DNA of 64,000 nucleotides from Basidiobolus meristosporus CBS 931.73 (taxonomy: Eukaryota; Basidiobolomycota; Basidiobolomycetes; Basidiobolales; Basidiobolaceae): assembly GCA_002104905.1 (NCBI GenBank), contig MCFE01000002.1, positions 248,001-312,000 on the forward strand, given 5' to 3'. Below the pieces are notes generated by a model. The model saw nothing but the letters and a program-made list of their open reading frames with translations. It had not been told where the DNA came from and did no database searches. The position numbers and the translations under genes are program-made. Position 1 is the first letter of the stretch. Each line of letters starts with the position of its first letter. This document shows, one piece after another, positions 55,471-63,830 of this stretch.

Positions 55471-58400
55471 CGAGCTGTCACTCTCTGCAATGTCTACTAC
55501 TGCTATTACTGGAATTTTTCCCTCTGCTGAAAAGTTGGATGGATCTAACTACCAAGTGTGGAAGGTGAAGATGAAGATGCTGCTACAAGAAAGAGGCCTT
55601 TGGGATATTGTCATGGGAGAAGAATGCCCTCCTAAAAACGTGGGAGAGGAAGCCTTGAAGTACCAGAAGAAAGAACAAAGTGCCTTTAACTGCATTTGCC
55701 TTAATGTCAAGGACAAATTGCTAATTCAATGCTCAAGAGAAAAAACGGCAAAGAATGCCTGGAAAGCATTAGAAGACACCTACCAGTCATGTTCAGCTGC
55801 CAAGAAAATGTATCTGAGAAGAAAATTCTTTACTACAAAGATGCTGCCAGGAGAAGAAATGAAAAATCTAATTAACAGAATTACCCTGCTGGTAGATGAG
55901 ATGGAATCTGTGGGCGTACCAACTACTGATGAGGATGTGATAGTTACCATCCTGAATAGCCTGACAGACGAGTTTCAGGGCCTTGTATCAGCCCTAGAGT
56001 CCAGAACTGAAGATTTGACCTTAAATTACGTATATGGAAGGCTCCTGGATGAAGAATTAAGAAAATCAAGCGCCAATAAGAAGGAAGAAGAAAATGCTTT
56101 AATAAGCAATGATAACCAACAAAGGAGGTACCCAAGACCCTACAAAGGCAACAGCAACCTATTTTGCAACTACTGCAAAAGGAAAGGACACACATCAGAC
56201 CGGTGTTTCAAAAAGAGAGATTATCAGCAAAAGAAGCCTGAATATGGAAATGCTGTAACAACTGAAGATAGACTATTCATATCTGCACTAAATATGACCA
56301 CAAACAAGGATTCTCAGACGTGGTATATTGACTCTGGAGCTTCTCAACACTTTACACACCAAAAAGAACTTTTTACCCAATATCAAGAAATTCCAATTAA
56401 GAAGGTTTTCATGGGTGACGATAGAACACTTGATGCAGTGGGAGAAGGAACTATCCAAGTAAACCTTAGAAGCAGTGAAGGAAGCCATACACTGACCTTT
56501 AAAGAAGTACTCTATGTACCAGAAATAGCCAAGAACCTACTCTCTGTAAGCAAGGCCACAGCAGAAGGACTCAGTTTCAGTTTTGACAATTCTGGATGCA
56601 GGATCACTGATCAAAATGGTGCCCATATTGCTTCGGGCATCAGAGATCAGAACCTATACAAGTTGACTTATATTCCATCATATCTGGAAGCCAATATAAG
56701 TAACTTAAATGAAGAAACACCAATGCTTTGGCACAGGAGATTTGGACACATCAATTTTGATTATTTGCGTAAAATGATCAAAGATCAGCTAATTTCTGGA
56801 GTGAAAATTGATCCCCCAGCTATTTTGGAGCACTGTGAAGCCTGCATATATGGGAAACAAGCCAGACAACCGTTCAAGAGCTCTGGGTTAATCAAAACTA
56901 AGAAAAAATTAGATCTAATTCACTCAGATCTGTGTGGACCTATGCAAAATTTATCCTTAGGCGGGATGAAGTATTTAATCACTTTTATTGATGATTATAC
57001 AAGATACACATGGGTCTACTTCATGGAGAGAAAGGAAGAAGCTCTGTCTAAGCTCAGGGAGTTCAAAGCCATGGTGGAGAGAGAAACTGGTGAAAAAATC
57101 AAGAAAATACGCTCTGACAATGGTGGAGAATATACCTCAAAACTCTTCATCCACTTCTGCAAAATTCATGGGATAAAGCAAGAGACTACTGTACCATACT
57201 CCCCACAGCAAAATGGAGTAGCAGAACGAGCTAACAGATCAATAATTGATATGGCAAGATCTATGATCCATGATCAAAAATTATCCTATGATTTTTGGGC
57301 GGAATCAGTTGCCACTGCTGTATATCTTAAAAATAGGAGTTATAACAGAATACTTCGTGATTCTACTCCATTTGAAGCATGGTATGGATACAGACCAAGT
57401 GCAGAACATCTAAGAATATTTGGGTGTACAGCATATGCCAAAAAACTGGCCGGAAATCAGTCAAAATTTGAGCCAAAAAGTGTAAAATGCATATTTTTGG
57501 GCTACTGCAATGAGAGTAAGGCATACAGACTCTACAATACCAAAGCAAAGAAGCTGATCAAGTCCAGGGATGTGTTGTTTGATGAAAATTCAAAATTTTC
57601 ACAAAAAATGACATCAGATGATGACGAAAATTTGATCTCAAGTCCACCAATTGTCAGGATTGAATCAGAGCAAAACAATGAAAACTTTTTCACTCCAGAG
57701 GACTCTACAACCGTGGTTCAGCCAGAATCAGTGCCCAGGAATATCCCAGAAGTGATCATTCCAGTATCAAATGCCCGGAGATCCAATCGGACAAGAAATA
57801 GCCCAAATTACTATATCAATGAGGGTACAAACTTAGCCTATGCCTATTCAGTCCATATTGATGAACCCCAGACTGTAAAAGAGGCCCTAAATAGCCCTCA
57901 GACGAAGTTTTGGAGATCTGCAATGACTGAGGAATATCAGGCACTGATGGAAAATCAAACTTGGGACTTAGTCAAATTACCAATCAACCGAAAATCAATT
58001 GGATGCAGATGGGTCTTCAAGACAAAATACAAGGCTGATGGTACAATTGAAAGATACAAAGCAAGACTTGTAGCCAAAGGATACTCTCAAACAAAAGGAC
58101 TTGACTATACTGAGACCTTTGCACTGGTAGCCAAGTTTAATTCCATCAGATTAATATTGGCTATTGCAGCCAAATATAAGTTTTTTATTCATCAAATGGA
58201 TGTAAAAACTGCATTTTTGAATGGAGAACTTGATGAGGACGTGTATATGGACCAGCCTGATGGGTTTGTGGACCAAGATAACCCCCATTTGGTCTGCAAG
58301 CTTAAAAAGTCACTATATGGTCTCAAACAATCACCGAGAGCCTGGAATTGCAAGATAGATTCTTATTTGGAATCTTTGAGTTTCAAAAGGAGTAATGCTG

Positions 58401-59434
58401 ACTATAGTATATACTATAAGCCAGATAGAGCAAATCCAGTTCTATTAGCTCTATATGTGGATGATCTTATTATAGCCGCCAATAACCTAGAAACATTGGA
58501 AGAGACTAAATCCAGCCTATCTAAGGAGTTCAAGATGTCCGATCTAGGAGAACTTAGTTACTACTTAGGGATTAAGTTCTCCATAGACAGAAGTACCCAG
58601 ACTATTACCCTAAGCCAATCCAAGTATATTCAAGATATACTAAAGAAGTACAAAATGGAAGACTGTAAACCGGCAGCTACCCCAATGGAGACAAACCTTA
58701 ACTTGGTCAAAACTCAACCAAATCAAGAGAGCTTGGTGCCATCTGAAAGCCCTGACTTTCCTTATCAATCTATGGTCGGCAGTCTGATGTATATCATGCT
58801 TGGAACACGTCCAGATATCTCATATTCAGTGGGAGTTGTCAGCCAACATAATCAGAATTATGGATCTGATCATATTGCAGCAGTTAAGCGGATTTTTAGA
58901 TACCTAAAAGGAACTGCTGATATCTGCTTAAGATACACTTATAAGGATTCAGAACAGGATCTTGTGGGATACTCTGATGCTGATTGGGGACGAAATTTAG
59001 AAGACAGAAGATCCACCACAGGATACACCTTTCTTTACTGTAAAGGAGCCATTTCATGGAATTCAAGAAAGCAACCAACCGTAGCACTTTCCACCACAGA
59101 GGCAGAGTATATGGCAGCCTGTGAAGCTACAAAAGAAGCAATGTGGTTAAGAAAGCTCTTTACAGATTTAGGCCTATGTCAAAAAACGCCTATTACTTTA
59201 TTTCAAGATAATCAAGGATGTATACAATTAGGTAGAAATCCAACTTTTCATGCTAGAACCAAGCACATAGATATTAGACATCATTTCATACGTGAAGCTA
59301 TAGAGAATAACTTAGTTAGCTTAGTTTACTGTCCTACAGATGAAATGATTGCAGACATATTTACCAAACCATTAGCTAGAGACAAGTTTGAATATCTTAG
59401 GTCAAAATTAGGACTAGTCAGTATGAACATTTAG
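55463..59434 (+). CDS. Copia gag-pol polyprotein
   Basis: One uninterrupted frame, open from 55331 in the LTR. The first ATG downstream of the LTR is at 55463 and a second at 55490 (MSTTAITGIFPSAEK) may be the real start. Seen in order (residues from 55463): gag with WKVKMKMLLQERGLWDI (about 30-210); zinc knuckle CNYCKRKGHTSDRC (about 235); protease WYIDSGASQHFT (about 288); integrase HHCC region with LWHRRFGHINFDYL then CEACIYGK, and DDE core HSDLCGPM, RSDNGGEYTS, QQNGVAERANR; reverse transcriptase with RWVFKTKYKADGTIERYKAR, QMDVKTAFLNG and LYVDDLIIAA (about 1000); and RNase H with GYSDADWG, STTEAEYMAACEA and RTKHIDIRHHFIRE. All catalytic residues that I can check are present. At about 1,320 codons it is full length. 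Confidence 0.95.
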   Translation: MSPELSLSAMSTTAITGIFPSAEKLDGSNYQVWKVKMKMLLQERGLWDIVMGEECPPKNVGEEALKYQKKEQSAFNCICLNVKDKLLIQCSREKTAKNAWKALEDTYQSCSAAKKMYLRRKFFTTKMLPGEEMKNLINRITLLVDEMESVGVPTTDEDVIVTILNSLTDEFQGLVSALESRTEDLTLNYVYGRLLDEELRKSSANKKEEENALISNDNQQRRYPRPYKGNSNLFCNYCKRKGHTSDRCFKKRDYQQKKPEYGNAVTTEDRLFISALNMTTNKDSQTWYIDSGASQHFTHQKELFTQYQEIPIKKVFMGDDRTLDAVGEGTIQVNLRSSEGSHTLTFKEVLYVPEIAKNLLSVSKATAEGLSFSFDNSGCRITDQNGAHIASGIRDQNLYKLTYIPSYLEANISNLNEETPMLWHRRFGHINFDYLRKMIKDQLISGVKIDPPAILEHCEACIYGKQARQPFKSSGLIKTKKKLDLIHSDLCGPMQNLSLGGMKYLITFIDDYTRYTWVYFMERKEEALSKLREFKAMVERETGEKIKKIRSDNGGEYTSKLFIHFCKIHGIKQETTVPYSPQQNGVAERANRSIIDMARSMIHDQKLSYDFWAESVATAVYLKNRSYNRILRDSTPFEAWYGYRPSAEHLRIFGCTAYAKKLAGNQSKFEPKSVKCIFLGYCNESKAYRLYNTKAKKLIKSRDVLFDENSKFSQKMTSDDDENLISSPPIVRIESEQNNENFFTPEDSTTVVQPESVPRNIPEVIIPVSNARRSNRTRNSPNYYINEGTNLAYAYSVHIDEPQTVKEALNSPQTKFWRSAMTEEYQALMENQTWDLVKLPINRKSIGCRWVFKTKYKADGTIERYKARLVAKGYSQTKGLDYTETFALVAKFNSIRLILAIAAKYKFFIHQMDVKTAFLNGELDEDVYMDQPDGFVDQDNPHLVCKLKKSLYGLKQSPRAWNCKIDSYLESLSFKRSNADYSIYYKPDRANPVLLALYVDDLIIAANNLETLEETKSSLSKEFKMSDLGELSYYLGIKFSIDRSTQTITLSQSKYIQDILKKYKMEDCKPAATPMETNLNLVKTQPNQESLVPSESPDFPYQSMVGSLMYIMLGTRPDISYSVGVVSQHNQNYGSDHIAAVKRIFRYLKGTADICLRYTYKDSEQDLVGYSDADWGRNLEDRRSTTGYTFLYCKGAISWNSRKQPTVALSTTEAEYMAACEATKEAMWLRKLFTDLGLCQKTPITLFQDNQGCIQLGRNPTFHARTKHIDIRHHFIREAIENNLVSLVYCPTDEMIADIFTKPLARDKFEYLRSKLGLVSMNI

Positions 59435-59436
59435 CT

Positions 59437-59445
59437 GAGTGGGAG
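59437..59445 (+). other. Polypurine tract
   Basis: GAGTGGGAG directly abuts the right LTR and is the expected plus-strand primer. Confidence 0.75.
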
Positions 59446-59794
59446 TGTTGTAAAAATTCGTATTTTCACCTAAATATTCACCTAACTTAGTCACTTAGAT
59501 CATCATCTTCAAATCCTAGAGAATACTGACCAAATTCCTTGTCGGGATTTACTTAGAATATTTTCACCAAAATACCAGGTACCCAGAACATGAAAATTCT
59601 CAAAGTTGTCCAAACAGCCCCAAACTTTGCACACATGTTCTTGGGACCTTCCTTAACCTATTCTACGTGTTTGTAATGCCAAGACCATGTAAAAGTATAA
59701 ATACTACTTTTACATTCAATAAATCATTAAGTGAAAACCACATAATCTACTTGTTCTCCCAATCACTTCCAATATCTCCAAGACTCTTACAACA
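59446..59794 (+). repeat. Right LTR (349 bp)
   Basis: Same as the left LTR except for one base near position 243 of the repeat. Confidence 0.96.
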
Positions 59795-59799
59795 CATAG
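59795..59799 (+). repeat. Target-site duplication CATAG (right)
   Basis: Matches 55105-55109. Removing the element and one copy restores an open LINE ORF1 frame (minus strand). Confidence 0.95.
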
Positions 59800-59876
59800 G
59801 AGGCTTGTCTCTTGATGCAGCAAAGAAAGACAGAATGCAACATGAGCTGGAGGCTTGTTGACAGTAGAGAGTCAGG
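59800..59876 (-). pseudogene. LINE ORF1 fragment, continuation across the Copia insertion
   Basis: The minus strand reads SLQLMLHSVFLCCIKRQASY straight into the sequence on the far side of the Copia element. Its 5' end meets TTAGGG at 59877-59882, so this LINE copy is itself 5'-truncated and capped by telomeric sequence. Confidence 0.7.
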
Positions 59877-59882
59877 TTAGGG

Positions 59883-61476
59883 AGGGAAAGTCACCAAGTT
59901 GGTGAAATCTTTATTTGGTTAAGAACTAATCTAAGTACAAATAAAGAAGCCAATTAAGGGTCTAGAACCTCTCTAATAAGTAATCTAATTTATGTTTTGT
60001 TTCATCTCTAATGTTTGTTTCAATAAAGTAAAGCTCATCAGGGGTAAATATAAAATTCAGGGGTTTTGGGGGAAGTACAAATTGTAGATATTTCTGATCA
60101 ATATAATCAAGACTGGAACCCAGCCTGGGATTAGGTGTAGTAGGAAAGGTGTGTGGACTTGTAAGTAGCTCTGCCACATAGATCTTAGATGGTCCTGAGC
60201 CAGTAGTCTTGGTTTCTCAGCTTTTTGAAGTTTTGAAGCAAGCTCTGTTACTACAGCAGAGCCAACCAGGGTGTGCCAGCAAGAAGATTTCAGGGAGGAG
60301 TTAGATTGAAGCCATTGTTTGATGGAGGGGTTATGTGATTTCTGAAGTTTGACTAGGAAGGAAGCCCGGAGATAGATCATTCGGATTTGGTATGGGTAGA
60401 ACCCAAAGGCTCCATTAGTTGCATGGATATAGGGAGATACTGGAAGATAAGGTACCAAGGATCTGATACACTGATGGAGAAATTTATCCAGGCGGTGAAG
60501 TTCTCTGGAGGTTAGGGGTATAATGTGGAGACCAAATTCAAGTACTGGCAGCACATACTGCTTCAGAAGTATAGGGATCTTTTGAATTGGAGTGTCTGGA
60601 GTGACTACTACCAGAAGCTTTTTGAGAGCCTGTTGGGCAAGACGGATCCTATTATTCAGGTGGAGCTTTGAGTCAATCCCATGTTGACAAAACGGCAGAC
60701 CTAGATATATTGCAGTTTGTTGTGGCAGAATGCTAGTGTTCTGTATAGTTGTAGTGCATCCAATTGGGACTGTCTTGGAAATTGAGAGTGAGAGGTTGTT
60801 GGCAGCCAAGTACTTCTCAATGATGGCAGTGTCTGCTATGGGATTAGGAGTAGCAATCTTGATATCATCCGCATAGAGAGTTAGTAGTGGATAGGGAGAG
60901 TCTGGTGAGGGGCCTTTTGGAAATAAAGGAAAGTCATGTAGGAATATCACAAATAGTAAGGGACCTAGTACAGATCCTTGGACTACTCCATTTTGAACCT
61001 CATAAGTCTCTGATGTGCAACTTGGATGCAAAATTTTGGCTGAGTTCTCACAAAATAGAGAACGTACAAGAAGGGTCATTGGTAGTGTGGTAACTGCTAA
61101 TAGCTTTCTCCAAAGCAGAGCTCTGTCCACAGAGTCAAAGGCTTTAGTAATGTCAAACAGAATGGTTGGCAATGAGAATTGAAGTGAATGATCATGGCTT
61201 AGCACTACAGCCATATCCAAGGAGAGTTTGGGCAAGAAGCCAAACTGAGAAGGATGGAATGGATATAGTTGAGATTGCAAGGATCTTGCTATCATAAGCT
61301 CAAAGATTTTCCGGCAGGTTGGTAGGAGTGAAACTGGCCGGTAAGAACCTGGGAGTGAGTGTTTCCCCTTCCCTTTGTATAAGGGTATTACATTTGCCTG
61401 TGACCAGGCCTTTGGGGTAGTCAATTGTTGGGCACAGATAGAGTAGAATGGGAGAAGTAAGTGACTCATTTTGGAG
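59883..61476 (-). mobile_element. Telomere-inserted LINE copy 1, 5'-truncated
   Basis: Minus-strand non-LTR element. Its 3' end abuts TTAGGG (59877-59882) and its 5' end abuts TAGGGGG (61477-61483). It contains the reverse-transcriptase ORF and a 3' UTR that ends with AATAAA, the stem-loop TCACCAAGTTGGTGA (plus-strand 59891-59905) and a short C-rich end. There is no poly(A) tail. Endonuclease and ORF1 are absent. Confidence 0.85.
59962..61476 (-). pseudogene. LINE reverse transcriptase, copy 1 (frameshifted)
   Basis: Seen: KAWSQANVIPLYKGKGKHSL; SYRPVSLLPTCRKIFELMIA; QFGFLPKLSLDMAVVLSHDH; FDITKAFDSVDRALLWRKLL; NGVVQGSVLGPLLFVIFLHD; LTLYADDIKIA with the catalytic YADD; and a long C-terminal region with HQCIRSLVPYLPVSPYIHAT. 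The frame opens inside the element next to copy 2 and lacks everything before the fingers domain. Near the 3' end the frame used up to QVHTPFLLHLIPGW stops at 60057, but homology to copy 2 continues in another frame down to 59962 (PPKPLNFIFTPDELYFIETN), which indicates a frameshift at about 60130-60160. Confidence 0.85.
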
Positions 61477-61483
61477 TAGGGGG

Positions 61484-63073
61484 AGACAGTCACCAACTGG
61501 TGAAATCTTTATTTCAGTTGAAACAAAGAAGCCAGCGCTACTGTTGTAGCTTTGATACAAGAGTGTGTAGCTGAGGGGAATTTGTAGGTAAGTTAATAAG
61601 AAGTGATGATAGCTCTTCAGTGCTCAAGACACTGTTCAGTGGGAAGGGGGGTAGCAAGAGAGGTAAGAATGACTTGTGAACAACATTAATGAAGGGAATG
61701 TGATAAGGATTGATATTCATCATAAATGGAGTGTGCTGCTGCAGATATTGCTGCCAAAGGTCTGTCAAGTACTTCAGGTAGGCCAGCTTGGGTTTTTCTG
61801 ACTGCAGAATAAAGTGAGCAAACTTCTTGACTTCAGGATCTCCAAGTATAGTTCTCCAGCAGGAGCCAGGTGTTGTGTGGTGTGTTCTCTTCCAGGCCTT
61901 AATCAGTGGGTTGTTGCAGTTGTGAAGTCTGAGGTATAATCTGGTTCTAAGGTAGAGAAGTCTGATCTTATAGGGCATAAACCCAAAAGCACCAAGAATA
62001 GCATGTCTGTAGGGGCATTCAGGCAAATGAGGCACCAAGGAGGTAATGCACCATACTGCAAACTTGTCAAGCTTAGTGCAGTCTCTAGAAGTAAGAGAGA
62101 GAAGTGGTAAGCCAAATTCCAGGACAGGGAAGACAAACTGCTTGAGTAGAAGGAGGCAGCTGGGAGCTGAAGTTGTAGGAGGAGTAACAGCCAACAGCTT
62201 GTGGAGTGCCTGTCTTGCAAGGATAATTCTCTTCTTCAGGTGTGCTCCAGAGTCTAGTCCAGTAGGAAGGAAAGGAAAGCCAAGATATGTAGCAGAAACC
62301 TGAGCAGGTAGAGTGGAGTTCTCCAAGATGATGGGAGAGCCCAAAGGTACTGTCTTTGCAATGGAAAGCTGGAGATTATTCTTCTGCAGATACTGGTGGA
62401 TGGTCTGGGAGTCTTGTTGCACATTGGAGGAGGATATTCTGATGTCATCAGCAAAGAGAGTAACCAGGCAGTCAGCTGAGAGTCTTGGGAAGTCATTCAG
62501 GAAGATGGCAAACAGTATAGGACCAAGCACAGAGCCTTGAACCACTCCATTAGGAACTGAGAACACAGCTGATTGCTCACTTGGGTGCAGAATTCTTGCT
62601 TGTGGATCCAGAAACAGAGACCTGACAAGGAGGGTGAGAGAGGTACTGGAGAAGCATTGCAACTTGGACCAAAGCAGATTTCTGTCAACTGAATCAAGGG
62701 CCTTAGTAATATCAAACAGAACAGAGGGATACTTGCACTGGAGAGAGTGATCTTGGCTAAGTATGACTGCATATTCCAAGAAGAGGCCAGGAACAAAGCC
62801 AAACTGTGCAGGATGAAACTTGAGGGAGTCAGAGTAGAGCTCCTGAGCAAGCAGAAGCTCAAACACCTTTCTGCAGGTGGGCAGCAGAGATATTGGCCTG
62901 TAGGAGCTAGGATCCAGGTGCTTTCCTTTACCCTTATACAGTGGCAGAACATTTGCAAAGGACCATTCCTCAGGAGTAGAAAGCTGGGCTGAGCATTGCT
63001 GAAACAGTGGAAGCAGAAGTGCAGACATGGCCTTGGTACTAGTCTTCAGAAGCTCATAGGAGATTGTGTCCAC
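61484..63073 (-). mobile_element. Telomere-inserted LINE copy 2, 5'-truncated
   Basis: Head-to-tail with copy 1. The 3' end abuts TAGGGG (61477-61483) and the 5' end abuts TTAGGG (63074-63079). The tail again has AATAAA and a stem-loop TCACCAACTGGTGA (61490-61503), a changed loop and conserved stem relative to copy 1. The coding part is well diverged from copy 1, so two LINE lineages share one tail. Confidence 0.85.
61538..63073 (-). CDS. LINE reverse transcriptase, copy 2 (5'-truncated, frame open)
   Basis: 511 codons open from the truncation point to the stop. Seen: DTISYELLKTSTKAMSALLL (domain 0/1 start); YKGKGKHLDPSSYRPISLLP; QFGFVPGLFLEYAVILSQDH; FDITKALDSVDRNLLWSKLQ; NGVVQGSVLGPILFAIFLND; VTLFADDIRIS with the catalytic FADD; CITSLVPHLPECPYRHAILG; and a C-terminal helical end LHTLVSKLQQ. 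No zinc knuckle or RNase H follows. The opening codon (GTG beside TTAGGG) is only the truncation edge, so no native start exists here. Clade cannot be fixed by eye; Jockey/R1/I-like RT motifs with an APE endonuclease upstream are the best guess. Confidence 0.87.
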   Translation of the reverse strand: MDTISYELLKTSTKAMSALLLPLFQQCSAQLSTPEEWSFANVLPLYKGKGKHLDPSSYRPISLLPTCRKVFELLLAQELYSDSLKFHPAQFGFVPGLFLEYAVILSQDHSLQCKYPSVLFDITKALDSVDRNLLWSKLQCFSSTSLTLLVRSLFLDPQARILHPSEQSAVFSVPNGVVQGSVLGPILFAIFLNDFPRLSADCLVTLFADDIRISSSNVQQDSQTIHQYLQKNNLQLSIAKTVPLGSPIILENSTLPAQVSATYLGFPFLPTGLDSGAHLKKRIILARQALHKLLAVTPPTTSAPSCLLLLKQFVFPVLEFGLPLLSLTSRDCTKLDKFAVWCITSLVPHLPECPYRHAILGAFGFMPYKIRLLYLRTRLYLRLHNCNNPLIKAWKRTHHTTPGSCWRTILGDPEVKKFAHFILQSEKPKLAYLKYLTDLWQQYLQQHTPFMMNINPYHIPFINVVHKSFLPLLLPPFPLNSVLSTEELSSLLINLPTNSPQLHTLVSKLQQ

Positions 63074-63079
63074 TTAGGG

Positions 63080-63602
63080 GGGGAGGAAAGTCACCAAGTG
63101 GTGAAATCTTTATTTACTTATGACAAGTATCTAAAGAAGCCAAGTTAATCTGAAGTAATTCCTAGAAAGCTAGGTCTGAGAGATATCTTCCTGGTAAGCC
63201 AGGTCTGAGAGTTGAGAAGCTGAGTGGTACTATATTTCCTAGTTAGCTAGGTCTGAGAGAGGTTTCCTGGAAAGCCAGGCCTGAGAAGTGAGAATCTGAA
63301 TATATCTGAGCTAAGTTTTACTGGTTTGCGGTAGCTGAATTGTGGCCGGAATGGCCAGTAGACTGGGGGAACTGAGATGAATTTCTGGGCGATCACTGGC
63401 CAAATTTACTAGGCAAATCTGACCAATTAGCATTTCAAGGATTTCAGCCAATCAGAGCCTTTACTTTGCCCGATGGTTGATCAAGCCATCTCCCAATGAG
63501 CACACATCAATTTATTGATCAAATTTTGCTGGATCCAGGATTTGAACCCACAACCATGGGTATGAAAGGGTTAGGGATAACCACAAGGCTAAGTGTTCTT
63601 GG
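63080..63602 (-). mobile_element. Telomere-inserted SINE-like element, long copy
   Basis: About 520 bp between two telomeric tracts. On the minus strand: a tRNA-like head with Pol III boxes (63538-63591), a non-coding body, four hairpins of the type CCTRG-CTNN-CYAGG (63161-63279), AATAAA, the stem-loop TCACCAAGTGGTGA (63091-63104) and a C-rich end beside TTAGGG. The last 45 bases match the LINE tails, the classic tRNA-SINE design in which the SINE borrows the LINE 3' end. There is no ORF. Confidence 0.8.
63538..63591 (-). promoter_or_regulatory. tRNA-like internal Pol III promoter (A and B boxes)
   Basis: Minus strand: A box TAGCCTTGTGG (63581-63591; one mismatch to TRGYNNARNGG), then 32 nt, then B box GGTTCAAATCC (63538-63548; full match to GGTTCRANNCC). 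The D-arm-like GTGGTTATCCC and a CAT in the anticodon-loop position suggest descent from a tRNA. Stems are imperfect, so it is not called as a functional tRNA. Confidence 0.7.
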
Positions 63603-63632
63603 TTAGGGTTAGGGTTAGGGTTAGGGTTAGGG
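63603..63632 (+). repeat. Telomeric repeat (TTAGGG)5
   Basis: Five perfect TTAGGG units on the plus strand. G-rich strand running rightwards means the chromosome end is to the right. Confidence 0.97.
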
Positions 63633-63809
63633 GAGGAAAGTCACCAAGTGGTGAAATCTTTATTTACTTATGACAAGTATCTAAAGAAGCCAAGTTAATC
63701 TGAAGTTATTCCTAGAAAGCTAGGTCTGAGAGATATCTTCCTGGTAAGCCAGGTCTGAGAGTTGAGAGGCTGAGAGGTACTATATTTCCTAGTTAGCTAG
63801 GTCTGAGGG
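63633..63809 (-). mobile_element. 5'-truncated SINE copy B
   Basis: Near-identical to the 3' third of the long SINE, with the shared stem-loop at 63641-63654. It is cut just after the third hairpin and joined to TTAGGG, so the head and promoter are lost. Confidence 0.9.
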
Positions 63810-63830
63810 TTAGGGTTAGGGGTTAGGGGG
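63810..63830 (+). repeat. Short telomeric tract between SINE copies
   Basis: TTAGGG, TTAGGGG and TTAGGGGGG-type units, slightly irregular. Confidence 0.9.

Larger units (their letters stand above)
55110..59794 (+). mobile_element. Complete Ty1/Copia LTR retrotransposon
   Basis: A 4,685 bp element with 349 bp LTRs, a primer site, one long gag-pol ORF, a purine tract and a 5 bp target duplication. The LTRs differ by one base by my reading (T/A in 'gaccTtgtaaaag' versus 'gaccAtgtaaaag'). It is inserted in the ORF1 end of the minus-strand LINE fragment. Domain order gag-PR-IN-RT-RH defines Copia (Pseudoviridae). One apparently open polyprotein and near-identical LTRs indicate a recent and possibly still active element. 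Confidence 0.96.

Noticed and set aside
63530-63600. A functional tRNA gene on the minus strand
   Set aside because: A and B boxes are good but acceptor, anticodon and T stems are not properly paired. It fits a SINE head better.
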